From Tamilnaduibacter salinus (GTDB lineage: Bacteria > Pseudomonadota > Gammaproteobacteria > Pseudomonadales > Oleiphilaceae): DNA of 64,000 nucleotides. The translations under genes were made by a program, and so were the position numbers. Under the pieces are notes generated by a model that made no database searches, was not told the origin of the DNA, and was given only the letters and a program-made list of their open reading frames with translations. The first letter of the stretch is position 1; every line of letters begins with the position of its first letter. The stretch spans positions 186,001 to 250,000 of the forward strand of contig NZ_QEKQ01000001.1 in NCBI RefSeq assembly GCF_003096655.1. Direction: 5' to 3'. Below, in pieces: positions 52,710 through 60,973 of the stretch.

Positions 52710-53921
52710 ATGGACTTCAACCTCTCGGATAACGGCCAGGCCTATCTGGATCGTGTCAAACAGTTCATGCGGGATGAGATCTTTCCGGTTGAGGACCAGG
52801 TCAAGCAGGAAATGGCGGCACTGGATGACCCCTGGGTCGAGCTGCCCGTCATCCGGGAACTGAAACAGAAGGCGAAATCCCAGGGCCTCTGGAACCTGTT
52901 TCTGCCGGACAACGAGCACGGCTGCGGTCTGCTCAATTCGGACTATGCGCTGATCGCCGAGGAAATGGGTCGTAGTTTCATTGCGCCGCCGATCTTCAAC
53001 TGCAACGCGCCGGATACGGGCAACATGGAAGTGCTGTTGTATTACGGGTCGGAGGCGCAGAAGCAGCAATGGCTGACGCCGCTGCTCAACGGCGAGATCC
53101 GCTCCGCCTTCTGCATGACCGAGCCCGATGTCGCCTCCTCGGATGCCACCAACATGGCGGCGACGGCCGAAGTGGACGGCGATGAGGTGGTCCTGAACGG
53201 GCGCAAGTGGTGGAGCACCGGTATCGGTCACCCGGACTGCAAGGTGATTATTTTCATGGGCCTGACCGACCCGGAGGCCCACAAGCACCAGCGCCATTCC
53301 ATGGTTGTAGTGCCGAGGGACGCGCCGGGGGTGACGGTGGAGCGGATGCTGCCGGTCTTCGGTTCCTATGACGAGCCGTACGGCCATGGTGTCGTGCGCT
53401 TTGACAACGTCCGGCTGCCGAAGAGTGCCATCATCAAGGGTCCGGGGCGCGGGTTCGAGATTGCCCAGGGCCGATTGGGGCCCGGCCGGGTTCATCACTG
53501 CATGCGTGCGATCGGCGCCGCCGAACGGACCCTGTCGCTGATGATTGATCGGGCCACCAGCCGGGAAGCGTTCGGGCGCCCCATCGCTAAACTGGGCGGG
53601 AATCCGGACATCATTGCCAACGCCCGGATGTCGATCGAGCAGGCGCGCCTGCTGACGCTCAAATGCGCCTGGCTGCTGGATACCAGGGGCATTATGGGGG
53701 CGCTCAGCGAAGTCGCCATGATCAAGGCGGTCGTGCCGCAGATGCTGCAGACGATTGTGGACAATGCGATCCAGATCCATGGCGGCGGTGGCGTCAGCGA
53801 CGACGATTTCCCGCTCACCGAACTCTACGCCTATGCCCGCGTGCTGCGACTGGCCGATGGCCCGGACGAAGTCCACCGTGCCACCGTCGCGAAACTGGAA
53901 CTCAAGAAACACTCCCGATAA
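52710..53921 (+). CDS. Acyl-CoA dehydrogenase (ACAD10/11-like)
   Basis: FAD enzyme of 403 residues (DFNLSDNGQAYLDRVKQFMRDEIFP, FCMTEPDVASSDATNM, IQIHGGGGVSDDDFPL, YAYARVLRLADGPDEVH). ATG 52710 has AGGG/GGGGAGA just upstream; the upstream frame to 52680 is less likely. The following APH-like kinase gene is the separate counterpart of the kinase domain fused to ACAD10/ACAD11 in animals, so this is likely the branch that handles 4-hydroxyacyl-CoA. Substrate inferred from context. Confidence 0.86.
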   Translation: MDFNLSDNGQAYLDRVKQFMRDEIFPVEDQVKQEMAALDDPWVELPVIRELKQKAKSQGLWNLFLPDNEHGCGLLNSDYALIAEEMGRSFIAPPIFNCNAPDTGNMEVLLYYGSEAQKQQWLTPLLNGEIRSAFCMTEPDVASSDATNMAATAEVDGDEVVLNGRKWWSTGIGHPDCKVIIFMGLTDPEAHKHQRHSMVVVPRDAPGVTVERMLPVFGSYDEPYGHGVVRFDNVRLPKSAIIKGPGRGFEIAQGRLGPGRVHHCMRAIGAAERTLSLMIDRATSREAFGRPIAKLGGNPDIIANARMSIEQARLLTLKCAWLLDTRGIMGALSEVAMIKAVVPQMLQTIVDNAIQIHGGGGVSDDDFPLTELYAYARVLRLADGPDEVHRATVAKLELKKHSR

Positions 53922-53937
53922 CACGGCAGATACAACT

Positions 53938-54756
53938 ATGAGCAAGCGAGTATTCATAACCGGCGGTGCCAGTGGTCTCGGACGGGCCGTCGCCCTGTGC
54001 TATGCCCGCAGTGGCGCGAAGGTGTGTATCGGTGACATCAGCGCCGATCAGGGTGAGGAAGTGGCGCGGGAACTGACCGACGCCGGCGGCGAGGGCCGTT
54101 TTGTGGCCTGTGACGTACGCCGTATCGGGGATCTGGAGGCGGCAAAGGACGACATGGTGTCGGCCTGGGGCGGTGTGGATGTGGTCATCAACAACGCCGG
54201 TGTGGCCTCCGCGGGCAGTATCGAGGACACGACCATTGCCGACTGGGACTGGATTCTCGACATCAACGTCATGGGCGTGGTGCGCGGCTGCAAGGTGTTC
54301 ACGCCGCTGTTCAAGGAGCAGGGGCAGGGCGCCTTCGTCAATGTGGCTTCCATGGCTGGCTTGATGCTGGCGCCGCTGATGGGCAGCTACAATGTCTCCA
54401 AGGCGGGTGTGATTGCCCTGTCGGAAACCCTGAGCCAGGAGCTTCGGGACTTTGGGGTCAGCGTCACCTGCGTCTGTCCGGCGTTTTTCCAGACCAATCT
54501 GACCGATTCGATGCGGTCGGGCATCCCGGGCATTCAACAGAACGTCAACAAGCTGATGAAAAAGTCCGACATCACCGCGGAGGACGTTGCCAATGCGGTC
54601 GTCCGTGCCGAAGAGAAAGGCGAATTCTGGGTGCTGCCCCACGCCAAGGAGCGTCGGATGTGGGTGCTCAAGCGGCATGCACCCAAGGCCTTTGACTGGC
54701 TGATGCACCAGGAAACCAAGCGCTGGATGAAGAAATTCGGGACAGGAGGCGCCTGA
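53938..54756 (+). CDS. Short-chain dehydrogenase/reductase (first of two in the operon)
   Basis: A 272-residue SDR. Nucleotide site FITGGASGLGRAVALCYA, VDVVINNAGVASAG, and the catalytic Y-x-x-x-K in SYNVSKAGVIAL. ATG 53938 follows the dehydrogenase stop by 16 nt. The stop overlaps the next gene's start by 1 nt. It probably oxidises or reduces a 3-hydroxy or 3-oxo intermediate of the same pathway; the exact reaction is inferred. The longer open frame to 53755 overlaps the upstream gene and is not real. Confidence 0.87.
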   Translation: MSKRVFITGGASGLGRAVALCYARSGAKVCIGDISADQGEEVARELTDAGGEGRFVACDVRRIGDLEAAKDDMVSAWGGVDVVINNAGVASAGSIEDTTIADWDWILDINVMGVVRGCKVFTPLFKEQGQGAFVNVASMAGLMLAPLMGSYNVSKAGVIALSETLSQELRDFGVSVTCVCPAFFQTNLTDSMRSGIPGIQQNVNKLMKKSDITAEDVANAVVRAEEKGEFWVLPHAKERRMWVLKRHAPKAFDWLMHQETKRWMKKFGTGGA

Positions 54757-55820
54757 TGACACAGATCGACGAGGCGGTCGCGATTCGCGATGGTGAGGAG
54801 CTGGACGTCGCGCGCGTCGACCAGTTCATGAAAGAGGCCATTCCGGGGTTAGAGGGCGAGCCCAGCATCCGGCAGTACCCGGGGGGCGCGTCGAACCTGA
54901 CCTATCAGATTGACTACGGCGAGCGCTCTTTTGTGCTGCGCCGCCCGCCGTTCGGGCACATCGCCAAGTCCGCCCACGACATGCTTCGCGAAGCGCGGGT
55001 CATGAAGGCACTGAAACCGGTGTTCCCGTACGTGCCGGAAATCATTGCCATCTGTGACGATCACGATGTGCTCGGCTGCGATTTCTACGTGATGGAGCGC
55101 ATGCGCGGCATCATCCTGCGTCAGGATTTCCCCGAGGGCTTTCATCTCAGTGAAGGCGACACCCGCAAGCTGTGCCTCAATGTCATCGATAAGCTGGTGG
55201 ACCTGCACCGGGTGGATGTCCAGGCCGCGGGGCTGGGTCACCTGGGCAAGGGGCCGGGCTATGTCCAGCGCCAGATCGGTGGCTGGAGCAACCGCTTCCG
55301 AAAGGCGCGCACCGACGATGTGGGCGATTTTGAGCCGGTGATGGCGTGGCTGAACGACAAGATGCCCGAGGACATCACCCAATGCCTGATCCACAACGAC
55401 TTCCGGTTCGACAACGTGGTCCTGAACCCGGACAACCCGTTTGAGGTCACCGGTGTGCTGGACTGGGAGATGGCCACGATTGGCGATCCGCTGATGGATC
55501 TGGGCAACAGCCTGGCCTACTGGATTCAGGCCGACGATGAGCAACCGTTCCAGATCCTCCGGCGCCAGCCGACGCACCAGCCGGGGATGCTGACCCGGGA
55601 TGAGGTGGTCGAGTACTACATGGAGCGTTCCGGCTACCATGCCGACCGGTTCGACTTCTACGAGATCTACGGCCTGTTCCGCCTGGCGGCGATCATCCAG
55701 CAGATCTACTACCGCTTCTACCATGGCCAGACCACGGACAAACGCTTCGCCATGTTCGGCCAAGCCGCCAACTACCTGCAGAAGCGCTGCCTGCGACTGA
55801 TCGGGGAGAGCGATCTGTAA
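54756..55820 (+). CDS. APH-like phosphotransferase (ACAD10/11 kinase domain / LvaA-like)
   Basis: A 354-residue aminoglycoside-phosphotransferase-fold kinase. The catalytic loop is LIHNDFRFDNVVL (H-x-D-x4-N) and the metal-binding segment is VLDWEMATIGDPLMDLG. The N-terminus opens with YPGGASNLTYQI, the APH glycine-rich region. In animal ACAD10/11 and in the Pseudomonas Lva pathway, such kinases phosphorylate 4-hydroxyacyl-CoA so that the dehydrogenase partner can act. The order next to ACAD and SDR supports that reading; it is not proven. Start and stop overlap neighbours by 1 nt. Confidence 0.86.
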   Translation: MTQIDEAVAIRDGEELDVARVDQFMKEAIPGLEGEPSIRQYPGGASNLTYQIDYGERSFVLRRPPFGHIAKSAHDMLREARVMKALKPVFPYVPEIIAICDDHDVLGCDFYVMERMRGIILRQDFPEGFHLSEGDTRKLCLNVIDKLVDLHRVDVQAAGLGHLGKGPGYVQRQIGGWSNRFRKARTDDVGDFEPVMAWLNDKMPEDITQCLIHNDFRFDNVVLNPDNPFEVTGVLDWEMATIGDPLMDLGNSLAYWIQADDEQPFQILRRQPTHQPGMLTRDEVVEYYMERSGYHADRFDFYEIYGLFRLAAIIQQIYYRFYHGQTTDKRFAMFGQAANYLQKRCLRLIGESDL

Positions 55821-56506
55821 TGGCGCGGTTGCACCTGATCCGCCATGGCCAGGCCAGTTTCGGCAAGGCCGACTACGATCAGCTCTCCGAGCGCGGGTAC
55901 ACCCAGTCCCGCGTTCTTGGTGAGTGGCTGCAGGACAAGCACGTGCCGACCGCGCTCTATCGGGGCGCGATGAAGCGCCACCGGCAGACGTTGGAGGCAA
56001 TGTCGGCCGGTTTCGGGCACCCGTTGCCGGCGGCGACCACCCTGGAGGGCTTCAATGAGTTCGATCATCGGGCGGTCATTGAAGCCTTGCGCCCTGAGTG
56101 GGCGGAGCAGGGGGTGATGGCATCGGAGCTGGCCCAACACCCCAAACCGGCCCGGGCGTTCCAGAAGGTTTTCTCGGACGCCGTCCAGCGCTGGATTTCC
56201 GGTGAGTACGACGACGATTACCCGGAGACGTGGAATCGCTTCCGGGAACGCGTGCTGACGGCCCTGAGCGCCGCGATGGCGGACACGGACGGGGACCTCT
56301 GGGTCGTGACCTCCGGGGGGCCGATCAGCGTGGTCATGCAGTCATTGCTGGGTCTGGACGATCACCGGGCGCTGTCCCTGAACGACGTCATCGCCAACAC
56401 CAGCGTGACGCAACTGCTGTTCTCCGGAAATCGCCGGAGCCTGGCCGTCTTCAACAACTATGCCCATCTCGAACAGGCGTCGCCCGAGCTGATCACATAC
56501 CGCTGA
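55820..56506 (+). CDS. Histidine phosphatase family protein
   Basis: A 228-residue branch-1 histidine phosphatase. N-terminal RHG motif (LHLIRHGQASF; H9 is the phosphorylated residue), then YRGAMKRHRQTLEAM and the C-terminal VVTSGGPISVVM region carrying a second basic contact. It is in the same operon as the kinase, so it may reverse or clear phosphorylated intermediates; this is inference. The 1-nt overlap with the kinase gene is consistent with translational coupling. Confidence 0.85.
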   Translation: MARLHLIRHGQASFGKADYDQLSERGYTQSRVLGEWLQDKHVPTALYRGAMKRHRQTLEAMSAGFGHPLPAATTLEGFNEFDHRAVIEALRPEWAEQGVMASELAQHPKPARAFQKVFSDAVQRWISGEYDDDYPETWNRFRERVLTALSAAMADTDGDLWVVTSGGPISVVMQSLLGLDDHRALSLNDVIANTSVTQLLFSGNRRSLAVFNNYAHLEQASPELITYR

Positions 56507-56544
56507 CGCTGTTCCCACCATCGACAGACACAGGAGAGATCACC

Positions 56545-57315
56545 ATGAGTCGCACCGATTTTTTTGACCTTACCGGCCAGGTTGCCCTGGTGACCGGCGC
56601 CAGCCGGGGTATTGGCGAGAGTGTTGCCCGTACCCTCGCCGCCTACGGCGCCCATGTCATCGTCAGCAGCCGTAAGATCGACGGCTGTGAGGCGGTTGCC
56701 AGCAGTATCCGGGAAGACGGCGGCAGTGCCGAGGCCGTCGCCTGCCACATCGGCGATATGGAGCAGATTGAGAGCCTCTGGGATCACATCCAGAAGACCC
56801 ATGGCAAGCTGGGTATTCTGGTGAACAATGCCGCCGCCAACCCCTACTTCGGACCTGTGGAAGACACCGATCTGAGCGCTTTCCAGAAAACGGTGGACGT
56901 GAACATCCGTGGCTACTTCTTCATGTGTGCCCGCGGTGCCCAGTTGATGAAGCAGCATGGTGGTGGGTCGATCGTGAATGTGGCCTCGGTGAACGGCGTC
57001 AATCCCGGCCACTTCCAGGGGATCTATTCGATCACCAAATCCGCGGTGATCGGCATGACCAAGTCCTTTGCCATGGAGCTTGGCCAGCAGAATATTCGCG
57101 TCAACGCGCTGCTGCCGGGGCTGACGGACACCAAGTTCGCCAGCGCCCTGACCACCAACGAGTCGATCAAGAAGCAGGCAATGGCGCACATTCCCATGAA
57201 GCGTGTGGCCGAGCCGGATGAGATGGCCGGTGCTGTTCTGTATCTGGTGTCCGGCGCCTCCAGCTACACGACCGGTGCGTGCCTGAACGCTGACGGCGGG
57301 TATCTCACGGTCTGA
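56545..57315 (+). CDS. Short-chain dehydrogenase/reductase (second of two in the operon)
   Basis: A 256-residue SDR. Nucleotide site LVTGASRGIGESVARTLA, ILVNNAAANPYFG, and the catalytic Y-x-x-x-K in YSITKSAVIGM, with the GACLNADGGYLTV C-terminus usual for 3-oxoacyl-type reductases. CAGGAGA lies 8 nt before ATG 56545. It follows the phosphatase by 38 nt and ends the operon at a strong hairpin. Substrate unknown. Confidence 0.87.
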   Translation: MSRTDFFDLTGQVALVTGASRGIGESVARTLAAYGAHVIVSSRKIDGCEAVASSIREDGGSAEAVACHIGDMEQIESLWDHIQKTHGKLGILVNNAAANPYFGPVEDTDLSAFQKTVDVNIRGYFFMCARGAQLMKQHGGGSIVNVASVNGVNPGHFQGIYSITKSAVIGMTKSFAMELGQQNIRVNALLPGLTDTKFASALTTNESIKKQAMAHIPMKRVAEPDEMAGAVLYLVSGASSYTTGACLNADGGYLTV

Positions 57316-57322
57316 TGGCTGT

Positions 57323-57348
57323 GCCGTCTGGCCGGGAGGCCAGACGGC
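57323..57348. terminator. Hairpin terminator between convergent SDR and PBP4 genes
   Basis: GCCGTCTGGCC (57323-57333), GGGA loop, GGCCAGACGGC (57338-57348): a perfect 11-bp stem placed between two convergent stop codons. A few T residues follow on the plus side. Confidence 0.65.
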
Positions 57349-57351
57349 GTC

Positions 57352-58836
57352 TCATTCCGCCCGTGAGAGCGTTGTGGCACTGGGCGGCTTGTGGTAGAGC
57401 GAGTAGAGTACCTTGTCCAGAAGCGCCTGACCGTTCCAGGCCGGGGCGTGGTTTACCATGCCGATCACCGCCCAGGTGGTATTGTTTTCGTCGCGGGTGA
57501 ACCCGGCAATCGAGCGCACGTTACGCAGATAGCCGGTCTTGATCCGCCCCTTGCCTTTCAGGGCCGTGTCCCGCAAACGCTGAGCCATGGTCCCGTCCGT
57601 CGCGATCAGCGGCATGGACGCAATCAGGTCGGCACCAAACGGACTATGCCAGGCGGCCTCCAGAATGCGAGCGCCCTGTCGTGCTGAGATGCGGCTTTCC
57701 CTTGATAGGCCCGCACCGTTGTCGATCACGACTCCCCGTGTGTCGATGTCTCTGGATGCTAACCACTCATGCACCACCCGAATGCCGGCCTCCCGGTCAT
57801 CGTCGTCTTCCGGTTGCCGGTGCGCGGCCCCGATCACCAGCAACAACTGGCGTGCCATGACGTTGTTGCTCCACTTGTTGATGTCGCGAACCATCGAAAC
57901 CAGGTCTTTCGAGCGGGTCGTCATGACCAGACGCGCGTCTTCGGGCGTTTTTCCGGTCCGGCTGATGCCCGTGAAACGGCCCCCCAGATCCTTCCATATC
58001 GAGCGGATGAGCGCAGCGGTGTAATGTTCCGGGGCGAGCAGGGACTGGTAGCTCGTGGTCCGGCAGCCCTTCGGCAGTTCGCCCTCAACGGTCACCGTGA
58101 CGGTGTTGTCGGCGTTGAAATCCGTGGTCCAGTCGAAGTGGTGGCGGGCAGGGCAGGGGCCGTCCCCGGTGGCGGTCACCTGGTTGTTGATCCGAACCGC
58201 ATCCACCGATGGGCTGGACCAGGCATGCGTCCCACGCTCGTCGGCCCGCACCTGGAAGTGGAAGAGGTTGAAATTGGTCAGATAGGGCGATGGCTGGACC
58301 AGAAACGGCGCGTATGGGTTGTCGCCTTTGTCATCAAATGCGGGCAGTCCGTCGGGCAGCTGGAACACCTGACCGTCGAGCACCAGATCCCCGTTGATCG
58401 TGCGGATGCCCATCCCGTGCAGCTCCCGCATGACGGACCAGAGCCGTTCCTGACCGAGGCGGGGATCGCCGGAGAGCGTGACGTAGAGGTTGCCGTGAAG
58501 GGCATTGCCGACCATGCGCCCATCGGTAAGAAAGCGTGTCTCCCAGTGATGGGCGGGGCCCAGCGTCTCCAGCGCGGCGAAGGTCGTGATCAGCTTCATG
58601 ATGGAGCCCGGGGACATGGATTGGTCCGCGTTGATGAACTGCGACAGGCCGGGACCATTCATCGGAACGGCGGCAATGCTCACCGCTTCCTTTGTCTCGA
58701 CGGCATTCAGGGTGGCGTCGAGGATCCTCGCTTTCCAGGGGGTGTCGCTCGTCGGGTTGCCAGCCAAAGCGGGGGCGGGCACCAACATCAGGCACAACAG
58801 GGTGATCAGTGCTTGTTTGAAAACACTCGCGTGCAT
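57352..58836 (-). CDS. dacB: D-alanyl-D-alanine carboxypeptidase/endopeptidase PBP4 (DacB)
   Basis: Secreted class C penicillin-binding protein that trims peptidoglycan cross-links. It has 494 residues from ATG 58836, which has GGAGAG 7 nt upstream. Signal peptide to residue 25 (ITLLCLMLVPAPALA). Catalytic motifs: SxxK at S78-K81 (SIMK), SxN in WSNNVMA and KTG in RIKTGYL. The sub-domain insertions make it longer than PBP5-type enzymes. The shadow frame on the other strand is not a gene. Confidence 0.94.
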   Translation of the reverse strand: MHASVFKQALITLLCLMLVPAPALAGNPTSDTPWKARILDATLNAVETKEAVSIAAVPMNGPGLSQFINADQSMSPGSIMKLITTFAALETLGPAHHWETRFLTDGRMVGNALHGNLYVTLSGDPRLGQERLWSVMRELHGMGIRTINGDLVLDGQVFQLPDGLPAFDDKGDNPYAPFLVQPSPYLTNFNLFHFQVRADERGTHAWSSPSVDAVRINNQVTATGDGPCPARHHFDWTTDFNADNTVTVTVEGELPKGCRTTSYQSLLAPEHYTAALIRSIWKDLGGRFTGISRTGKTPEDARLVMTTRSKDLVSMVRDINKWSNNVMARQLLLVIGAAHRQPEDDDDREAGIRVVHEWLASRDIDTRGVVIDNGAGLSRESRISARQGARILEAAWHSPFGADLIASMPLIATDGTMAQRLRDTALKGKGRIKTGYLRNVRSIAGFTRDENNTTWAVIGMVNHAPAWNGQALLDKVLYSLYHKPPSATTLSRAE

Positions 58837-59087
58837 TGACGGGCTCTCCGGGAGACATCTCACGTTCCATGTACTGTTGTTAAGATAGCCCAGCTTGATG
58901 CGCCGTGCCTATGACAGATTTGTATACACAACGTGAATGATCGTCCTTAACCTGGCAGTCTGCCAGCACTTTGTGACAGTGCGTTGACGGTCTGACGGGG
59001 CGGCATCTCAGCCAACGTGGCCCGGTCCGGCCTGTGTTTCAATAGCGGCGTGTTAATGCCAGTACCAGTAGAGGAAAGAGACGACAC

Positions 59088-59858
59088 ATGGCGGACAATC
59101 TCACACACAACCTGACGGTGCTTGGCTCCGTGACAACGTCGACCCTGACCGCGTGGCGCGGCTGCATGGTCGTCAAACGGGCCCGGCAGCCGGAAAAGCC
59201 GCTGGTCCTCTATGACATGGAGGCCTGCCCCTACTGCCGACGTGTCCGGGAAGTGCTCACCGCGCTGCACCTGGACGCCGATATCCGGCCCTGCCCGAAA
59301 GGGGGCCGGCGTTTTCGTCCGGAGGCCGAGGCCCGGGGCGGCAAGCAACTGTTCCCGCTGCTGGTGGACGAGAACACTGGCGCGGTGCTGTACGAGTCCG
59401 CGGCCATCGTTGACTACCTTTTCAGCACCTATGGTGGGCGCTCCGTACCGGGTTACTATAAGCCCCTTTACAACACGCCGGTGCTGGGCAACATGGCCTC
59501 AGCGGCGAGCGCACTCCGGGGGCTGTCCTCGAAGCCCTCAAACGCACCGGCGCAACCTCTGCATCTGTGGAGCTTCGAGGGCAGCCCTTACTCCCGGCTG
59601 GTTCGGGAGCGCCTCTGCGAGCTGGAAATTCCGTACCGGGTCCACAACCTCGGAAAAGAGCACTGGTCAGAGATCGGTCCGGCCAAGCGCCGCCTTAAAT
59701 CCGGGCCTTACCAGCCCAAAGCGGGCGGCAAGCGGGATGCCTTCTTTCAGGAACACGGGGATGTCATGGTGCCGTATCTTGAAGACCCGAACACCGGCGA
59801 GGCGATGTTCGAGTCGGCGGATATCCTGGACTACCTGGACCGACAGTACGCGGTCTAG
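59088..59858 (+). CDS. Tandem GST N-terminal (thioredoxin-fold) protein
   Basis: A 256-residue protein with two consecutive GST-N domains: the first (LYDMEACPYCRRVREVLTAL) has a CPYC redox pair, the second (WSFEGSPYSRLVRERLCEL) has SPYS instead. Each is followed by a small-helix region (ALLYES and MFESADILDYL type). No GST C-terminal helical domain is present. Whether it has disulfide or glutathione chemistry is unclear. Free-standing gene; the neighbours are on the opposite strand. Confidence 0.75.
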   Translation: MADNLTHNLTVLGSVTTSTLTAWRGCMVVKRARQPEKPLVLYDMEACPYCRRVREVLTALHLDADIRPCPKGGRRFRPEAEARGGKQLFPLLVDENTGAVLYESAAIVDYLFSTYGGRSVPGYYKPLYNTPVLGNMASAASALRGLSSKPSNAPAQPLHLWSFEGSPYSRLVRERLCELEIPYRVHNLGKEHWSEIGPAKRRLKSGPYQPKAGGKRDAFFQEHGDVMVPYLEDPNTGEAMFESADILDYLDRQYAV

Positions 59859-59876
59859 TGTCTCGTCTGGTTAACT

Positions 59877-59915
59877 CGCCGGCCTGCCCGGACACGACTC
59901 AGTCCCAGGCCGGCG
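59877..59915. terminator. Hairpin between convergent GST-N and aldo/keto reductase genes
   Basis: CGCCGGCCTG (59877-59886) and CAGGCCGGCG (59906-59915) form a perfect 10-bp stem with a 19-nt loop, overlapping the aldo/keto reductase stop. Without a T-tract it is only a weak terminator. Confidence 0.4.
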
Positions 59916-60708
59916 CGAAATCCGGACTGGCGATCCGCTCGTTCCGGTTGAGCTTGTCGATGGCGTCGATCTCGTCCACGGAGAGCTCAATCCGGAGCGC
60001 ATCCAGGTTCGATTTCTGGTGCTCGGGCCGGGTGGACGATGGAATCGGCACCACGCCCTGCTGGGCGACCCAGGCGATGGCGATCTGGGCCGGTGAGGCA
60101 TTGTGCCGCCGGCCGATGTCGATCAGCGTCTCGTCGTCCATGACACGCCCGACCGCCAGCGGCATGTAGCCCGTGACCCGGATGCCCTGTTGCTGGCAAT
60201 GGCGGATCACCGCCTTGTTGCTCAGGAAAGGATGCACTTCCACCTGATTGGTGAGCAGTGGCGTGTCGCCCAGAATGACCCGGGCGTTGTCCAACTGCGC
60301 ATTGGTGAAGTTGGATACGCCGACAAACCGGGTCAGCCCCTCCTTCTGCGCGTCCCGGAGCGCACCCAGATACTCCGCCATCGGCACCTCGTCGCCGGGT
60401 GATGGCCAGTGAATCAGCGTCAGATCGAGGTGATCGGTCTTCAGTCGCTCGAGACTGTCCTGCAGGCTGCCGATCAGATCGCTGGCCCGCAGGCGGTCGT
60501 GCCAGACCTTGGTGGTGACCCAGACGTCCCGGCGCGGGATACCGCTGGCGGTGATGCCGTCACCCACTTCGGCTTCGTTGGCGTAGAACTGGGCGGTGTC
60601 GATGTGGCGGTAACCCAGAGAGAGGGCGCTGCGCACGGCTTCCCGGCAGAGGTCGCCGGTCAGCCGGAAGGTCCCCATTCCAATATCGGGCATGGTTTCG
60701 AGTGACAT
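59899..60708 (-). CDS. Aldo/keto reductase
   Basis: A 269-residue AKR similar to the DkgA/B-type 2,5-diketogluconate/methylglyoxal reductases. The catalytic tetrad segments are DTAQFYANE (D, Y), TTKVWHDRL (K) and LTLIHWPS (H). The family opening MGTFRL is present. It reduces aldehydes or ketones with NADPH; the in vivo substrate cannot be read. Divergent from the MDR oxidoreductase gene. Confidence 0.9.
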   Translation of the reverse strand: MSLETMPDIGMGTFRLTGDLCREAVRSALSLGYRHIDTAQFYANEAEVGDGITASGIPRRDVWVTTKVWHDRLRASDLIGSLQDSLERLKTDHLDLTLIHWPSPGDEVPMAEYLGALRDAQKEGLTRFVGVSNFTNAQLDNARVILGDTPLLTNQVEVHPFLSNKAVIRHCQQQGIRVTGYMPLAVGRVMDDETLIDIGRRHNASPAQIAIAWVAQQGVVPIPSSTRPEHQKSNLDALRIELSVDEIDAIDKLNRNERIASPDFAPAWD

Positions 60709-60886
60709 AGTGCCTCCTGAACAATCGTCCCGGCCGGATGCTCGGGCCAGGGCGGGGATGGTCGTCAGAGGTCGCTGGCGACCCCTTCATTGTACGATGG
60801 AATTCCACGCGCCGTTCTGTAAATGAACCGATCCGGTTTTCGGGCGCGGGGCGGAATTCGCCGTTTGATTGTCATTTTCGACACTG

Positions 60887-60923
60887 TTGGGCGTTGGCCA
60901 ATCCATTCTATGCTATTGGCCAA
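60887..60923. promoter_or_regulatory. Promoter with a palindromic operator before the MDR oxidoreductase gene
   Basis: TTGGGC (60887-60892), 16 nt, TATGCT (60909-60914) make a likely sigma-70 promoter. TTGGCCAAT (60894-60902) and ATTGGCCAA (60915-60923) are perfect 9-bp inverted repeats with a 12-nt spacer on both sides of the -10 box, a typical repressor operator. No regulator gene lies next to it. Confidence 0.55.
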
Positions 60924-60973
60924 ATAGACAGCGTTCAGTAGAGAGCGCGCTGAACGGGACAGGGAGACTCAAG

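Noticed and set aside
52686-53957. 423-aa open frame antisense to the acyl-CoA dehydrogenase
   Set aside because: No domain; the acyl-CoA dehydrogenase on the plus strand is clearly the gene.
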